From: Nostoc sp. KVJ3
GTDB lineage: Bacteria > Cyanobacteriota > Cyanobacteriia > Cyanobacteriales > Nostocaceae
Direction: 5' to 3'
Length of the DNA: 64,000 bases
Assembly: GCF_026127265.1 (NCBI RefSeq)
Contig: NZ_WWFG01000001.1
Coordinates: 2,705,501 to 2,769,500 of the forward strand
In this document: positions 16,777 to 24,941 of the stretch, piece after piece
Layout of the letters: every line of letters begins with the position of its first letter
How positions within the stretch are numbered: the stretch's first letter is position 1
The notes under the pieces: model-generated
The model's input: the letters and a program-made list of their open reading frames with translations, nothing else
The model's database searches: none
Told to the model about the DNA's origin: nothing
Program-made: the position numbers and the translations under genes

Positions 16777-17154
16777 ATGACAAACGATGAAGAGCAAATT
16801 AAACAACTTGACCAAGAGATTCAATCTCAACAAATCGGTTCAGATGCAACAGATTCTCATCCCATAGCTACAAGTTTAGGTGCTGTGGGAGCTGGCATTG
16901 CAGGAGCTAAACTTGGTCACTCCATTGGGGGGAAAGTGGGTGCGGCGATCGCTGGGGTTGCAGGAGCGATCGCTGGTGGTATTGCAGGTAATCAGCTGGC
17001 AGGGTATGCCGAAGAGTTTATTGAAGAACTCCAGCCGACAATTGAATTGAGATTAGGAGCCAATCACAAACCAATTGAACTACCCCGTCACTACACTTGG
17101 GAAGAACTACAAGCATTATCAAAACCTAACGGTGGAGAAATCCAACTCAGATAG
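16777..17154 (+). CDS. Glycine-zipper hypothetical protein
   Basis: A 125-residue protein. The centre (about residues 32-72) is a Gly/Ala-rich hydrophobic zipper (GAVGAGIAGAKLGHSIGGK, AAIAGVAGAIAGGIAGNQLA). It is flanked by a polar N-terminus and a charged C-terminus (IELPRHYTWEELQAL). Such zippers insert in or contact membranes. It sits 5 bp after the GMC stop and is probably co-transcribed, so a link to that oxidoreductase is reasonable. The function is unknown. Confidence 0.7.
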   Translation: MTNDEEQIKQLDQEIQSQQIGSDATDSHPIATSLGAVGAGIAGAKLGHSIGGKVGAAIAGVAGAIAGGIAGNQLAGYAEEFIEELQPTIELRLGANHKPIELPRHYTWEELQALSKPNGGEIQLR

Positions 17155-17199
17155 GACTATTATTTGATTTTTGAAATATTTATTAATTAAGCATGCATA

Positions 17200-17360
17200 A
17201 CTACGCGAAATGAAGCAATCCTAGCCCCCGCGATCGCGAAGCGTGTCCGAAAGACTTATACTTCATTTCGCTATCTCTACGAGACGCTACCGCGTTAAGC
17301 GAAGCTATGCCGAAGGCTTTACGCTCCATTCGCAATGACATTGTGTAATTAATTTTGTTT
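17200..17360. repeat. CATTGCGA-family palindromic repeat, copy 1
   Basis: Ends in TTCGCAATGACATTGTGTAA, and its interior is a near-identical inverted copy of 26439-26550 (shared GCGAAGCGTGTCCGAA, GCTATCTCTACGAGACGCTA, CCGCGTTAAGCGAAGCTATG). Confidence 0.8.
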
Positions 17361-17380
17361 AACTACTCAACAGAAGTAGT

Positions 17381-17473
17381 TAAGACTTACGCAAAAACTC
17401 TCTGAAACTCTTATTTCTTTGTGTCCTTTGCGTCCTTTGCGGTTCGTTTTTTCATGATTTTGCGTAAGTCCTG
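17381..17473. mobile_element. MITE-like element, copy 2 (93 bp)
   Basis: Left end TAAGACTTACGCA (one substitution) and right end TGCGTAAGTCCTG. It is flanked by the direct repeat GTAGT at 17376-17380 and 17474-17478. The interior is the reverse complement of copy 1 plus one extra 9-bp unit (CGCAAAGGA). Copy-specific 5-bp duplications at both loci indicate past transposition. Confidence 0.8.
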
Positions 17474-17499
17474 GTAGTAATATAAAATTAATTACACAA

Positions 17500-17582
17500 C
17501 GTCATTACGAGGGTTAGCGGTAGCATCTCGTAGAGAAGCGCAGTCAAGCGATCGCTTGACTGCGTTCCGGATCGTAATGACA
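17500..17582. repeat. CATTACGA-family palindromic repeat
   Basis: Bounded by GTCATTACGA and TCGTAATGAC, with an inner palindrome centred on AAGCGATCGCTT. The left flank (TTAATTACACAACGTCATTA) is the complement of the flank of copy 1 (TGACATTGTGTAATTAATT), so flanks belong to the family. Confidence 0.7.
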
Positions 17583-17703
17583 AATTATGTCTTTACACAT
17601 TTGGAATGCTCCCTTTTCAGTTACCCTGAATCAAGACTACGGGGTAGGGAACCTTGCCCTATTTCTAGCAAATCTATGGTTCAATTAATTAAAATCAAGA
17701 TTC

Positions 17704-20325
17704 ATGGAGAATATTCCTCACCCGAATTCCGACAATACCCATACCTCTCGTCACAAGGGTTTTGGAAATCAATCCTCCAAAAAAACAAAGCTCTCCAACA
17801 GGCAGCAATTCCCGAAAGTTGACCAGTTATTTGCCAAAGCAGTCAACTACCACCAGCAGCAGCAGTTTGATCGGGCACTAACTGCCTATCAACAAATCTT
17901 AGCCATCGATCCTAAATATATTGATGCCTTGACGAATTTGGGAAGTCTCCTCAAACACTTAGGACAAGTTGAAGAAGCGATCGCAATCTACCACCAAGGG
18001 TTAGCCTTAAAACCTGAGAGTGCAGAAACTTGGTTTAATCTGGGCAATGCCCTCCACGACATCGGGCAACTAGAGGCGGCAGAATCAGCTTTTGAGCAGA
18101 CAGTGCAGCTAAAACCAAATTTGGGTGTTGCCCACTTCAAGCTAGCAAAAGTTCTCCAAGAACAAGAAAAATTGACCCAGGCGGCAGACTGCTATCGGCA
18201 AGCCATTACCCTAATGCCGGATTCTGCCCAAGCTTACACCAACCTGGGCAACGTCCTCAAAGCACTAGGTGAATTAGAGGCAGCGATCGCTTACCATCAT
18301 CAAGCACTGCAACTGCAACCTAACTCGGCACAGACATACTACAATCTGGGCAATGCCCTCACCGCCCAAGAGCAATACGAATCAGCCATAACAACCTATC
18401 AACAGGCACTTCAACTGAAACCAGACTGGGCTGAAGCCCTGTTAAATCTGGCGGTTGCGTGTCTTGCTTTGGAGAATTTAGAGGAGGCAGAACAAGCTTT
18501 AAAACAGGCTTTGGTTCTCAAAAGCGACTTCAGCACCGCCCACTTCCATCTAGGCAGACTGCTACAGAAACAGGGTGACAGTGCTGCCGCTGAAGTCCAC
18601 CTTCGCCAATGTTGGCAGCTTCAGCCCGATGAACCAAAAACTTGGGAAGCTCTATTATTAGCCCTGCAAACTCAGGGAAAATACTCCGAGGCCATCGCCC
18701 TGTTAGAGGATTGCCTAAAACACCACCCCGATCGAGCGATCGCTTACTATTACTTGGGTAGCCTCTACAACAATCTTCGTCAATTCCCGGAAGCAATCTC
18801 CCATTTACAACAGGCATTACAACTCGACCCGAATCTAGCAATTGCCCACAATAATCTCGGCTATGCCTTGATTCAAGGCGGACAGTTGAGTGGAGGAATT
18901 GAGAGTTGTCTACGGGCAATAGAGATTCAGCCTGATTTAGCGATCGCTTACTTGAACCAGGGTCTGGCCCTCAATAACCAAGGCAGAGTTCCCGAAGCGA
19001 TCGCCTGTTTCCAAGAAACGCTGCTAATTAACCCAGACTACCACCCAGGTAACTCTAACCTGCTGTATGCGCTCAATTACTCACCAGCCCACAGCCCCGC
19101 CACAGTTGCCGCAGCCCACCATCAATGGGGGCAGCAAGTAGCGAAAGTTTTCCATCAGAAGTCATTATCCAAAGTCCAAAATCGTTCAGTTGAACGTAGC
19201 CCTGCGCGTAGCGTTCCGCAGGAAAGTCCAAAATCCCAAATTCTTCGCGTGGGTTACGTCTCGCCAGACTTCCGCCAACACTCAGTTACCTACTTTTTCG
19301 AGCCAATTCTCAGCCATCACGACCCTACCCAAGTAGAAATTTTTTGCTATGCCAATGTCCCTAACCCAGATGCAGTTACCGAACGACTCCGTAGCTTGTG
19401 CCCCAACTGGCGGGATGTTTACAACCTGGATGATGACCAATTGGCTGATTTAGTCCGACTTGATGGTATTGACATTTTGGTAGATTTGGCAGGTCACACT
19501 GGTAGCAACCGCTTGCCGATGTTTATCCGGCAGCCCGCCCCCATTCAAGTTACTTACTTGGGTTATCCTAATACTACGGGTCTGGTGAACATGGATTACC
19601 GCCTCACCGATAGTTGGGCCGATCCCCCCGGTTTGACCGATGAGTATTACACCGAAAAAGTCATTCGCCTACCTCGCTGCTTTTTGTGTTATCAACCCTC
19701 CCCGACAGCCCCACCAGTGATGGATGTACCTGCTAAGAGGATGGGGCGAATTACCTTTGGTTCCTTCAATAACTTGCCGAAAATCACCCCAGAAGTGATT
19801 GCCCTGTGGTCACAAATTCTTCACTCTGTGCCCAATTCCCGAATCATCCTCAAAATCCGCTGGTTCGACGATCGACCAACCCGCGATCGCTATTTATCAC
19901 TATTTGCTGACTACGGCATTGACAGTCAACGGGTAAAATTAGTTGGCGTGATTCCAGACCCCAATCACCACCTTGCTTTCTATGGCAACATTGATATTGC
20001 CTTAGACCCTTTTCCCTATAACGGTACAACTACCACCTGTGAAGCCCTATGGATGGGTGTTCCAGTTATTACCCTCGCGGGACAGACCCATGTCAGCCGG
20101 GTGGGAGTTAGCTTGCTGACTACTGTCGGCTTACCAGATTTGATTGCCTCCACTCCTGGGGAGTATGTCACCAAAGCGGTAGCTTTAGCATCCGATTTAT
20201 CCATGTTGAGCCAATTACGGGCTAATCTTCGGCAACAAGTAGCTGCCTCTCATCTGTGCAATGCTGTTGACCATACCCAAAGGATAGAAGCTATCTATCG
20301 ACAGTTGTGGCAGCAGTCTGTCTAA
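17704..20325 (+). CDS. TPR protein with O-GlcNAc transferase-like (GT41) domain
   Basis: An 873-residue protein. Residues about 38-460 hold some twelve tetratricopeptide repeats (for example YIDALTNLGSLLKHLGQVEE, AETWFNLGNALHDIGQLEAA). Residues about 512-870 form an SPINDLY/OGT-type domain: LRVGYVSPDFRQHSVTYFFE, DILVDLAGHTGSNRLPMF, PIQVTYLGYPNTTGL, TFGSFNNLPKITPEVIALW and HVSRVGVSLLTTVGLPDLIA. It likely glycosylates protein or surface-glycan substrates; the donor is unknown. The linker (about 490-511) is encoded by repeat DNA. ATG 17704 gives a complete protein; a later start before the first TPR is possible. Confidence 0.85.
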   Translation: MENIPHPNSDNTHTSRHKGFGNQSSKKTKLSNRQQFPKVDQLFAKAVNYHQQQQFDRALTAYQQILAIDPKYIDALTNLGSLLKHLGQVEEAIAIYHQGLALKPESAETWFNLGNALHDIGQLEAAESAFEQTVQLKPNLGVAHFKLAKVLQEQEKLTQAADCYRQAITLMPDSAQAYTNLGNVLKALGELEAAIAYHHQALQLQPNSAQTYYNLGNALTAQEQYESAITTYQQALQLKPDWAEALLNLAVACLALENLEEAEQALKQALVLKSDFSTAHFHLGRLLQKQGDSAAAEVHLRQCWQLQPDEPKTWEALLLALQTQGKYSEAIALLEDCLKHHPDRAIAYYYLGSLYNNLRQFPEAISHLQQALQLDPNLAIAHNNLGYALIQGGQLSGGIESCLRAIEIQPDLAIAYLNQGLALNNQGRVPEAIACFQETLLINPDYHPGNSNLLYALNYSPAHSPATVAAAHHQWGQQVAKVFHQKSLSKVQNRSVERSPARSVPQESPKSQILRVGYVSPDFRQHSVTYFFEPILSHHDPTQVEIFCYANVPNPDAVTERLRSLCPNWRDVYNLDDDQLADLVRLDGIDILVDLAGHTGSNRLPMFIRQPAPIQVTYLGYPNTTGLVNMDYRLTDSWADPPGLTDEYYTEKVIRLPRCFLCYQPSPTAPPVMDVPAKRMGRITFGSFNNLPKITPEVIALWSQILHSVPNSRIILKIRWFDDRPTRDRYLSLFADYGIDSQRVKLVGVIPDPNHHLAFYGNIDIALDPFPYNGTTTTCEALWMGVPVITLAGQTHVSRVGVSLLTTVGLPDLIASTPGEYVTKAVALASDLSMLSQLRANLRQQVAASHLCNAVDHTQRIEAIYRQLWQQSV
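19171..19235 (+). repeat. Repeat insertion in the linker of the TPR/OGT gene
   Basis: AAAGTCCAAAATC occurs at 19171-19183 and again at 19223-19235. Between them is a 39-bp, GC-rich, partly palindromic unit (GTTGAACGTAGCC, then GCGCGTAGCGTTCC). The frame stays open. Confidence 0.65.
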
Positions 20326-20703
20326 CTGGCAGATTAATCGAATGTTTCATAAATCGCAATAACGAAAAAAAAGAGGCGCAGAGGGCACGGAGAAATGAGA
20401 GTTTGAGAGACAGGATTTACGCACAGACTACAATTTTACGTCATTACGAGCGAAGCGAAGTAATCGCAAAGGCTTAATTTGTCGTCACGAGTGCGTAAGC
20501 TGACTTTTCCTGTTAAGTCTTTTTTGCAAGCTGGCAACCTTCACAGAGGTCGTTTAATACTAGAGCGAAGTTTCATCAATTACCGATCGCCATTGGCAGA
20601 ATAATCAAACTCTAGGAAGTTGAACCAAACAAAAAGCAAGGATGTCCAGAGTTTGTGTAGCATATAGGATCTATTACAAAATTAGAATTTTAGGAGTAAA
20701 CCT
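20326..20703. other. Spacer with repeat fragments
   Basis: Holds a GAGGCGCAGAGGGCACGGAG fragment followed by AGGATTTACGCA (about 20370-20425), related to the MITE interior and end. A short CATTACGAGCGAAGCGAAGT fragment lies near 20440-20490. No gene was found. Confidence 0.5.
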
Positions 20704-21324
20704 CTGTCTTTACAATTTATTACCGTTCCCCCCGCAACTTCTCAACCCCCCGCAGGTTTAATTGTCACTTTGCATGGTTGGGGAGCTAATGCTGAAGATG
20801 TAGCATCTTTGTTACCCTTACTCAATTTACCTGATTACCAGTTTGTATTACCCAATGCACCTTATCCTTATCCCTATTCCCCTATAGGGAGGGCATGGTA
20901 TGACCTACGGGTAGAAAATATGTATGAGGGATTGGCAGAAAGTCGGCAACTGCTAATAGATTTTTTGGAATCTTTAGAAAATAGCACTGGCGTACCTTTA
21001 TCACGCACTATTTTAAGTGGATTTTCTCAAGGCGGAGCAATGACTTTAGATGTCGGCTCAAAATTGCCCCTAGCAGGTTTAGCTGTTATGAGTGGGTATT
21101 TACATCCTGATGCATTAACGGCAGCTAAAGATAAGATTCCACCGACTTTAATCACTCACGGGAAATATGATGAAGTTGTGCCACTACAAGCCGCTTTGAA
21201 GGCACAAAAAACTTTAGAGTCTCTGGGAGTGTCGGTAGAATATCACGAATTTGATATGGGGCATGAAATAAATCCAGAAACGTTAAAGGTGCTACGGAAC
21301 TTCGTTGTAAATATAATTGGCTAG
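20704..21324 (+). CDS. Alpha/beta-hydrolase, phospholipase/carboxylesterase family, apparent CTG start
   Basis: A 206-residue serine esterase. The oxyanion-side motif is LHGWGANAED, the nucleophile is Ser in GFSQGGAM, the Asp is in HGKYDEVVP and the His is in DMGHEI. It hydrolyses short acyl esters or lysophospholipids. No ATG, GTG or TTG gives the full N-terminus. TTG at 20770 starts right at the oxyanion motif and would delete the first beta strand. AGGAG at 20692-20696 stands 7 bases before CTG 20704, whose frame reads (M)SLQFITVPPATSQPPAGLIV, as expected for the family. The start is inferred. Confidence 0.8.
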   Translation: MSLQFITVPPATSQPPAGLIVTLHGWGANAEDVASLLPLLNLPDYQFVLPNAPYPYPYSPIGRAWYDLRVENMYEGLAESRQLLIDFLESLENSTGVPLSRTILSGFSQGGAMTLDVGSKLPLAGLAVMSGYLHPDALTAAKDKIPPTLITHGKYDEVVPLQAALKAQKTLESLGVSVEYHEFDMGHEINPETLKVLRNFVVNIIG

Positions 21325-21477
21325 TCAGGATTACGAATTTTTTATAAATTATGGTATGAATGCTGAAAATTTTCACGAAATCCATGCCTTCTAATGAGTA
21401 ATATATATAGGGTGGCTGCGAAAGAGCGCAACTTAACCCATGCTGAAGGCGTGCTGCATAAGGGAGGGGCAAACATT

Positions 21478-21690
21478 ATGACAACTCTAAGCATTTCCAG
21501 GAAAGAAATTGCTGCCATTACTGCGGCAGAAGTAGAAGAACTGGCGACACGTCTGGATCTGGATAATTACAGTAATGCTTTTGATGGTTTAAATGATTGG
21601 CATCTATTGCGAGCGATCGCATTTCAGCGTCCAGAGTTAGTTGAACCCTATATCTATCTCTTAGACTTGGAACCCTATGATGAAGCTTAG
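21478..21690 (+). CDS. DUF2555 family cyanobacterial protein
   Basis: A 70-residue soluble protein: ISRKEIAAITAAEVEELATR, LDLDNYSNAFDGLNDWHLLR, AIAFQRPELVEPYIYLLDLE. It matches what I recall of the short cyanobacteria-specific DUF2555 family, of unknown function. The start ATG 21478 is preceded by a strong GGGAGGGG ribosome site. The frame also runs back to 21394, but that part is not family-like. It is followed by an STRR tract and then coaBC. Confidence 0.75.
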   Translation: MTTLSISRKEIAAITAAEVEELATRLDLDNYSNAFDGLNDWHLLRAIAFQRPELVEPYIYLLDLEPYDEA

Positions 21691-21691
21691 T

Positions 21692-21722
21692 TGAGAGTTA
21701 GGAGTTAGGAGTTAGGAGTTGG
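21692..21722. repeat. STRR heptamer tract (GTTAGGA)n
   Basis: At least four consecutive GTTAGGA heptamers between the DUF2555 gene and coaBC, the short tandemly repeated repetitive sequence known from heterocystous cyanobacteria. Confidence 0.85.
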
Positions 21723-21761
21723 AAATTAATATTAGTAACTACTTACTCCTAACTTTTTACT

Positions 21762-22966
21762 ATGACTAATCCAAAGTTGAAAAGGGTTCTAATAGGTGTC
21801 GGTGGCGGTATCGCCGCCTACAAAATCTGTGAATTGGTTTCGAGGCTGTTTAAAACTGGGGTGGAGGTTCGAGTTATCCTCACCCGTTCAGCGCAAGAAT
21901 TTATCACACCTCTGACAATAGCTACCCTATCCCGCCATCCCGCCTACACAGATGACGATTTCTGGAAACCAACTCACTCTCGTCCGTTGCATATTGAGTT
22001 GGGGGAATGGGCTGATGTCATGGTAATCGCTCCCTTAACAGCTAATACATTAGCCAAGTTAGCCTACGGAATGGCTGATAATTTACTCACAAATACCGTG
22101 CTGGCTTCTACTTGTCCTGTGCTGTTAGCCCCCGCAATGAATACGGATATGTGGGAACAGCTATCAGTACAACGGAATTGGCAACAGCTATTGATCGATA
22201 GCCGATATCATGGAATGAGTACAGCATCGGGTTTATTGGCGTGCGATCGCATCGGTGCTGGTAGATTAGCAGAACCTCCAGAAATTTTGGCTTACATCCA
22301 ATCGTTATTACACACTCAAGGGAAACGAGATTTAGTAGGTAAACGAGTGTTAATTAGCGCCGGAGGAACGCGAGAGTTTGTTGACCCAGTGAGATTTATT
22401 GGTAATCCTTCTACAGGTAAAATGGGATTAGCTTTAGCGCAAGCCGCACTTCACCGAGGTGCAAAAGTCACTCTAGTGCATGGCCCTGCTAATTGGGATG
22501 TACCATTAGGAGTGCAAGCAATTCCCGTCATTAGTGCCGAACAAATGCAGGATGCCATGCTGGAATGTTTACCCAATGCTGATATCATTGTCATGTCAGC
22601 AGCCGTGGCAGATGTGAAGCCAAAAGATTATAGTACAGAAAAACTGCCCAAGCGATCGCTCCCCAAGCTTTACCCCTAGAACCTGTACCGGATATAGTCG
22701 CCCAATTAGCACAACTTAAACAGCCGCATCAGAGATTAATTGGTTTTGCTGCACAAAGTGGTGATATTGTCAAGCCAGCGTTAGAAAAGTTACAGAGTAA
22801 AAAACTAGATGTTATTGTTGCCAATCCTATCGATCAACCTGATAGCGGTTTTGGGAGCGATAATAATCAAGCGATATTTTTAGATATACAAGGACGGGAA
22901 CTAGCGATCGCACCTTGTTCTAAATTAGAAATGGCACATCATTTATTTGATTTTGTCCTATTTTGA
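21762..22966 (+). pseudogene. coaBC: coaBC with a -1 frameshift (bifunctional phosphopantothenoylcysteine decarboxylase / phosphopantothenate-cysteine ligase)
   Basis: CoaBC joins cysteine to 4'-phosphopantothenate and decarboxylates the product on the way to coenzyme A. The first frame (to 22679, 305 codons) has the complete CoaC flavoprotein half: GVGGGIAAYK, the APAMN motif and the active Cys in GLLACDRIGAGRL. It also has the start of the CoaB half: ISAGGTREFVDPVRFIGNPS, then AAVADVKP and EKLPKR. It then breaks. The following frame, from about 22664, continues with LPLEPVPDIVAQLAQLK, GFAAQ and KKLDVIVANPID to a stop at 22966. One C missing from the C tract at 22661-22664 explains the break, and restoring it gives about 401 residues, the family length. 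A sequencing error or recent mutation is likely, since the gene is normally essential. Confidence 0.85.
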
Positions 22967-23020
22967 CCAAGTTCCCTAATAGACATCTCCAGAAATTAAA
23001 TATGCGTTGTGCAGAACCCT

Positions 23021-23051
23021 TGTAGAGACGTAGCAGTGCTACGTCTCTACA
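23021..23051 (+). terminator. Perfect palindrome after coaBC, terminator-like
   Basis: TGTAGAGACGTAGCA and its complement round one G, 54 bp after the coaBC stop, followed by TTCTTTTTC. It can act as an intrinsic terminator. It belongs to the TGTAGAGACG palindrome family also seen near 43450 and 62157. Confidence 0.6.
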
Positions 23052-23095
23052 TTCTTTTTCACTCCTATGTCTAATATCATGTTCGGTTAAACAAT

Positions 23096-23246
23096 TGTCA
23101 TTGCGTACTCCGTTGGAGAACCCGTTCGCGAATAGCGTCTCCGAAGGAGAAGGGTACGAAGTGAAGCAATCCCAAAAGCCTTGTGTTCGCGAAGCGTGTC
23201 CGAAGGACTTATGCTTCATTCCACTTCGTTACATTCGCAATGACAT
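23096..23246. repeat. CATTGCGA-family palindromic repeat, copy 2
   Basis: Bounded by TGTCATTGCG and CGCAATGACA. The interior shares GTTCGCGAAGCGTGTCCGAA and GGACTTATGCTTCATT with the other copies. The right flank (AAATTTTCACACCAACTTAC) is the complement of the left flank of copy 3. Confidence 0.8.
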
Positions 23247-23413
23247 ACATTGAAATTTTCACACCAACTTACTTACATAGTGGGATATGTGGGTTGGGCT
23301 ACGCCTACGCCAAACCGGATAATTTGGGCAGAGGACAGGCGACGTTATAAATTAATAGTGTATCTGCAATACCGGACTTGTTCTGGCTTAGTCTCAATAG
23401 CAAAGGTTTGGAG

Positions 23414-24895
23414 ATGTTTACTTTATCAGAAACTTCTATCCTGGCGGCAATCCTACTGGTAGCTTTAGGCATTTTGGGCTGGGGCTTTTATCGCGCCAGA
23501 CCTTTTGGTAAGCTGGGAATCTTAGCCTGGTTACAATCGGTGGTGTTGATGACTCCCTGGCTCTTGTTTTTTGGATTGTTTGCCCTAGGGATTTACATCA
23601 ATATAGCGGGTATATTGTTCTTAGTGGTGACTTCCGCCGGATTGTACGTCTACTTGGGCAGACAATTACGCGCAGCTGGGCAAGATGCCATCCTCAAGCA
23701 ACGCGCAACAGAAAGACTCGCCGCTGATTCTTTACTTCAAGCAAATTCTCCACAAGCAACAGTAGCAGAATTGAAAGCGGAAATCCCACCGATACCAGAA
23801 GAGGACTTGAATGCAATTAAAGGTATCTTTGGTATCGATACGTTTTTTGCCACAGAAACCATCGCGTATCAAGATGGAGCCATTTTCAAAGGTAATTTGC
23901 GGGGAGAACCAGAAGAGACTCATAACCGTCTAACTGCAAGTTTACAGCAACGCCTTGGCGATCAATATCGCCTGTTTTTAGTGGAAAATACAGACGGCAG
24001 ACCGGTCATAATTGTTCTACCAAGCCGCAACGATCCCAAGCCGATGTTGCGATCGCAAAAAGCTTTTGCAGGTATTCTGTTGATAGCAACCATTGCTACT
24101 AATTTAGAAGCTGCGGGCTTATTGCTGAATTTTGATCTCTTTGGCAATCCAGGGCGCTTTCAAGAAGCTTTACCCATAGGCGCTGGGATATTTGCGATTT
24201 TAGTAGCTCACGAAATCGGTCATTGGTTACTTGCTAAACGTCATCAAATCCGCCTTAGTTGGCCTTTCTTTCTGCCGGCTGTGCAAATTGGTTCCTTTGG
24301 TGCAATTACCCGCTTTGAATCTCTGTTACCCAACCGCAAGGTATTATTTGATATTGCCTTAGCAGGGCCAGCCGCAGGTGGTATTGTCTCTTTGCTAATG
24401 CTGGTGACAGGCTTACTACTTTCCCAACCAGGTAGTTTATTCCAATTGCCCAATCAGTTTTTCCAAGGGTCAATTTTGGTGGGAAGCTTGGCGCGAGTTG
24501 TCCTTGGTTCGGCGTTGCAGTCGCCCCTGGTAAGTATTCATCCCCTAGTGGTGATTGGTTGGCTGGGATTAATAATTACCGCTTTGAATTTAATGCCCGC
24601 AGGACAATTAGATGGTGGGCGCATTGTTCAGGCGATTTATGGACGCAAAACCGCAGGACGCGCAACGATCGCAACTTTAATTCTGCTAGCGATAGTGTCT
24701 CTCGGTAATATGATTGCCATGTACTGGGCGATCGTGATTTTCTTCTTGCAACGGGATCAAGAACGCCCCAGTTTAAATGAAGTCACTGAACCCGATGATG
24801 CTAGAGCCGCTTTAGGTCTTTTGGCTCTATTCTTGATGATTACTACACTTCTACCCCTAACTCCTGGCTTGGCTGGGCGTTTGGGAATAGGATAG
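23414..24895 (+). CDS. Site-2 protease (M50), EGY1-like
   Basis: A 493-residue intramembrane zinc metalloprotease. The HExxH motif is in LVAHEIGHWLLAKR (His266, Glu267, His270). The third ligand, Asp, is in NLMPAGQLDGGRIVQ. A GNLRG motif (IFKGNLRGEPEE), characteristic of the plant chloroplast EGY1 group, lies in the soluble region before the catalytic core. About eight hydrophobic helices are visible. Cyanobacterial homologues probably cleave membrane-bound regulators. ATG 23414 was chosen; a longer frame from 23378 adds a non-hydrophobic start. It is convergent with the GHL10 gene across a hairpin. Confidence 0.9.
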   Translation: MFTLSETSILAAILLVALGILGWGFYRARPFGKLGILAWLQSVVLMTPWLLFFGLFALGIYINIAGILFLVVTSAGLYVYLGRQLRAAGQDAILKQRATERLAADSLLQANSPQATVAELKAEIPPIPEEDLNAIKGIFGIDTFFATETIAYQDGAIFKGNLRGEPEETHNRLTASLQQRLGDQYRLFLVENTDGRPVIIVLPSRNDPKPMLRSQKAFAGILLIATIATNLEAAGLLLNFDLFGNPGRFQEALPIGAGIFAILVAHEIGHWLLAKRHQIRLSWPFFLPAVQIGSFGAITRFESLLPNRKVLFDIALAGPAAGGIVSLLMLVTGLLLSQPGSLFQLPNQFFQGSILVGSLARVVLGSALQSPLVSIHPLVVIGWLGLIITALNLMPAGQLDGGRIVQAIYGRKTAGRATIATLILLAIVSLGNMIAMYWAIVIFFLQRDQERPSLNEVTEPDDARAALGLLALFLMITTLLPLTPGLAGRLGIG

Positions 24896-24912
24896 TATTT
24901 ATTAGTAAAATT

Positions 24913-24935
24913 GGCGTTGCATAATTTGCAACGCC
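24913..24935. terminator. Bidirectional terminator-like hairpin
   Basis: GGCGTTGC (24913-24920) and GCAACGCC (24928-24935) round a 7-base loop, between the convergent protease and GHL10 genes. Only short T/A tracts follow. Confidence 0.6.
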
Positions 24936-24941
24936 GGAAAA

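Larger units (their letters stand above)
17155..17703. other. Spacer filled with three repeat elements
   Basis: Contains a palindromic CATTGCGA-family element (about 17200-17360), MITE copy 2 (17381-17473) and a second CATTACGA element (about 17500-17582). The remaining bases lead to the TPR gene. No gene was found. Confidence 0.6.
22967..23413. other. Spacer with two palindromic repeats
   Basis: Holds the 31-bp palindrome at 23021-23051, the CATTGCGA-family element at 23096-23246 with repeat-like flank, and GGGCTACGCCTACGC at 23296-23310. No gene was found. Confidence 0.6.

Noticed and set aside
17556..17822. 88-codon + frame overlapping the TPR gene start
   Set aside because: It lies in repeat DNA and out of frame with the long TPR/OGT gene.
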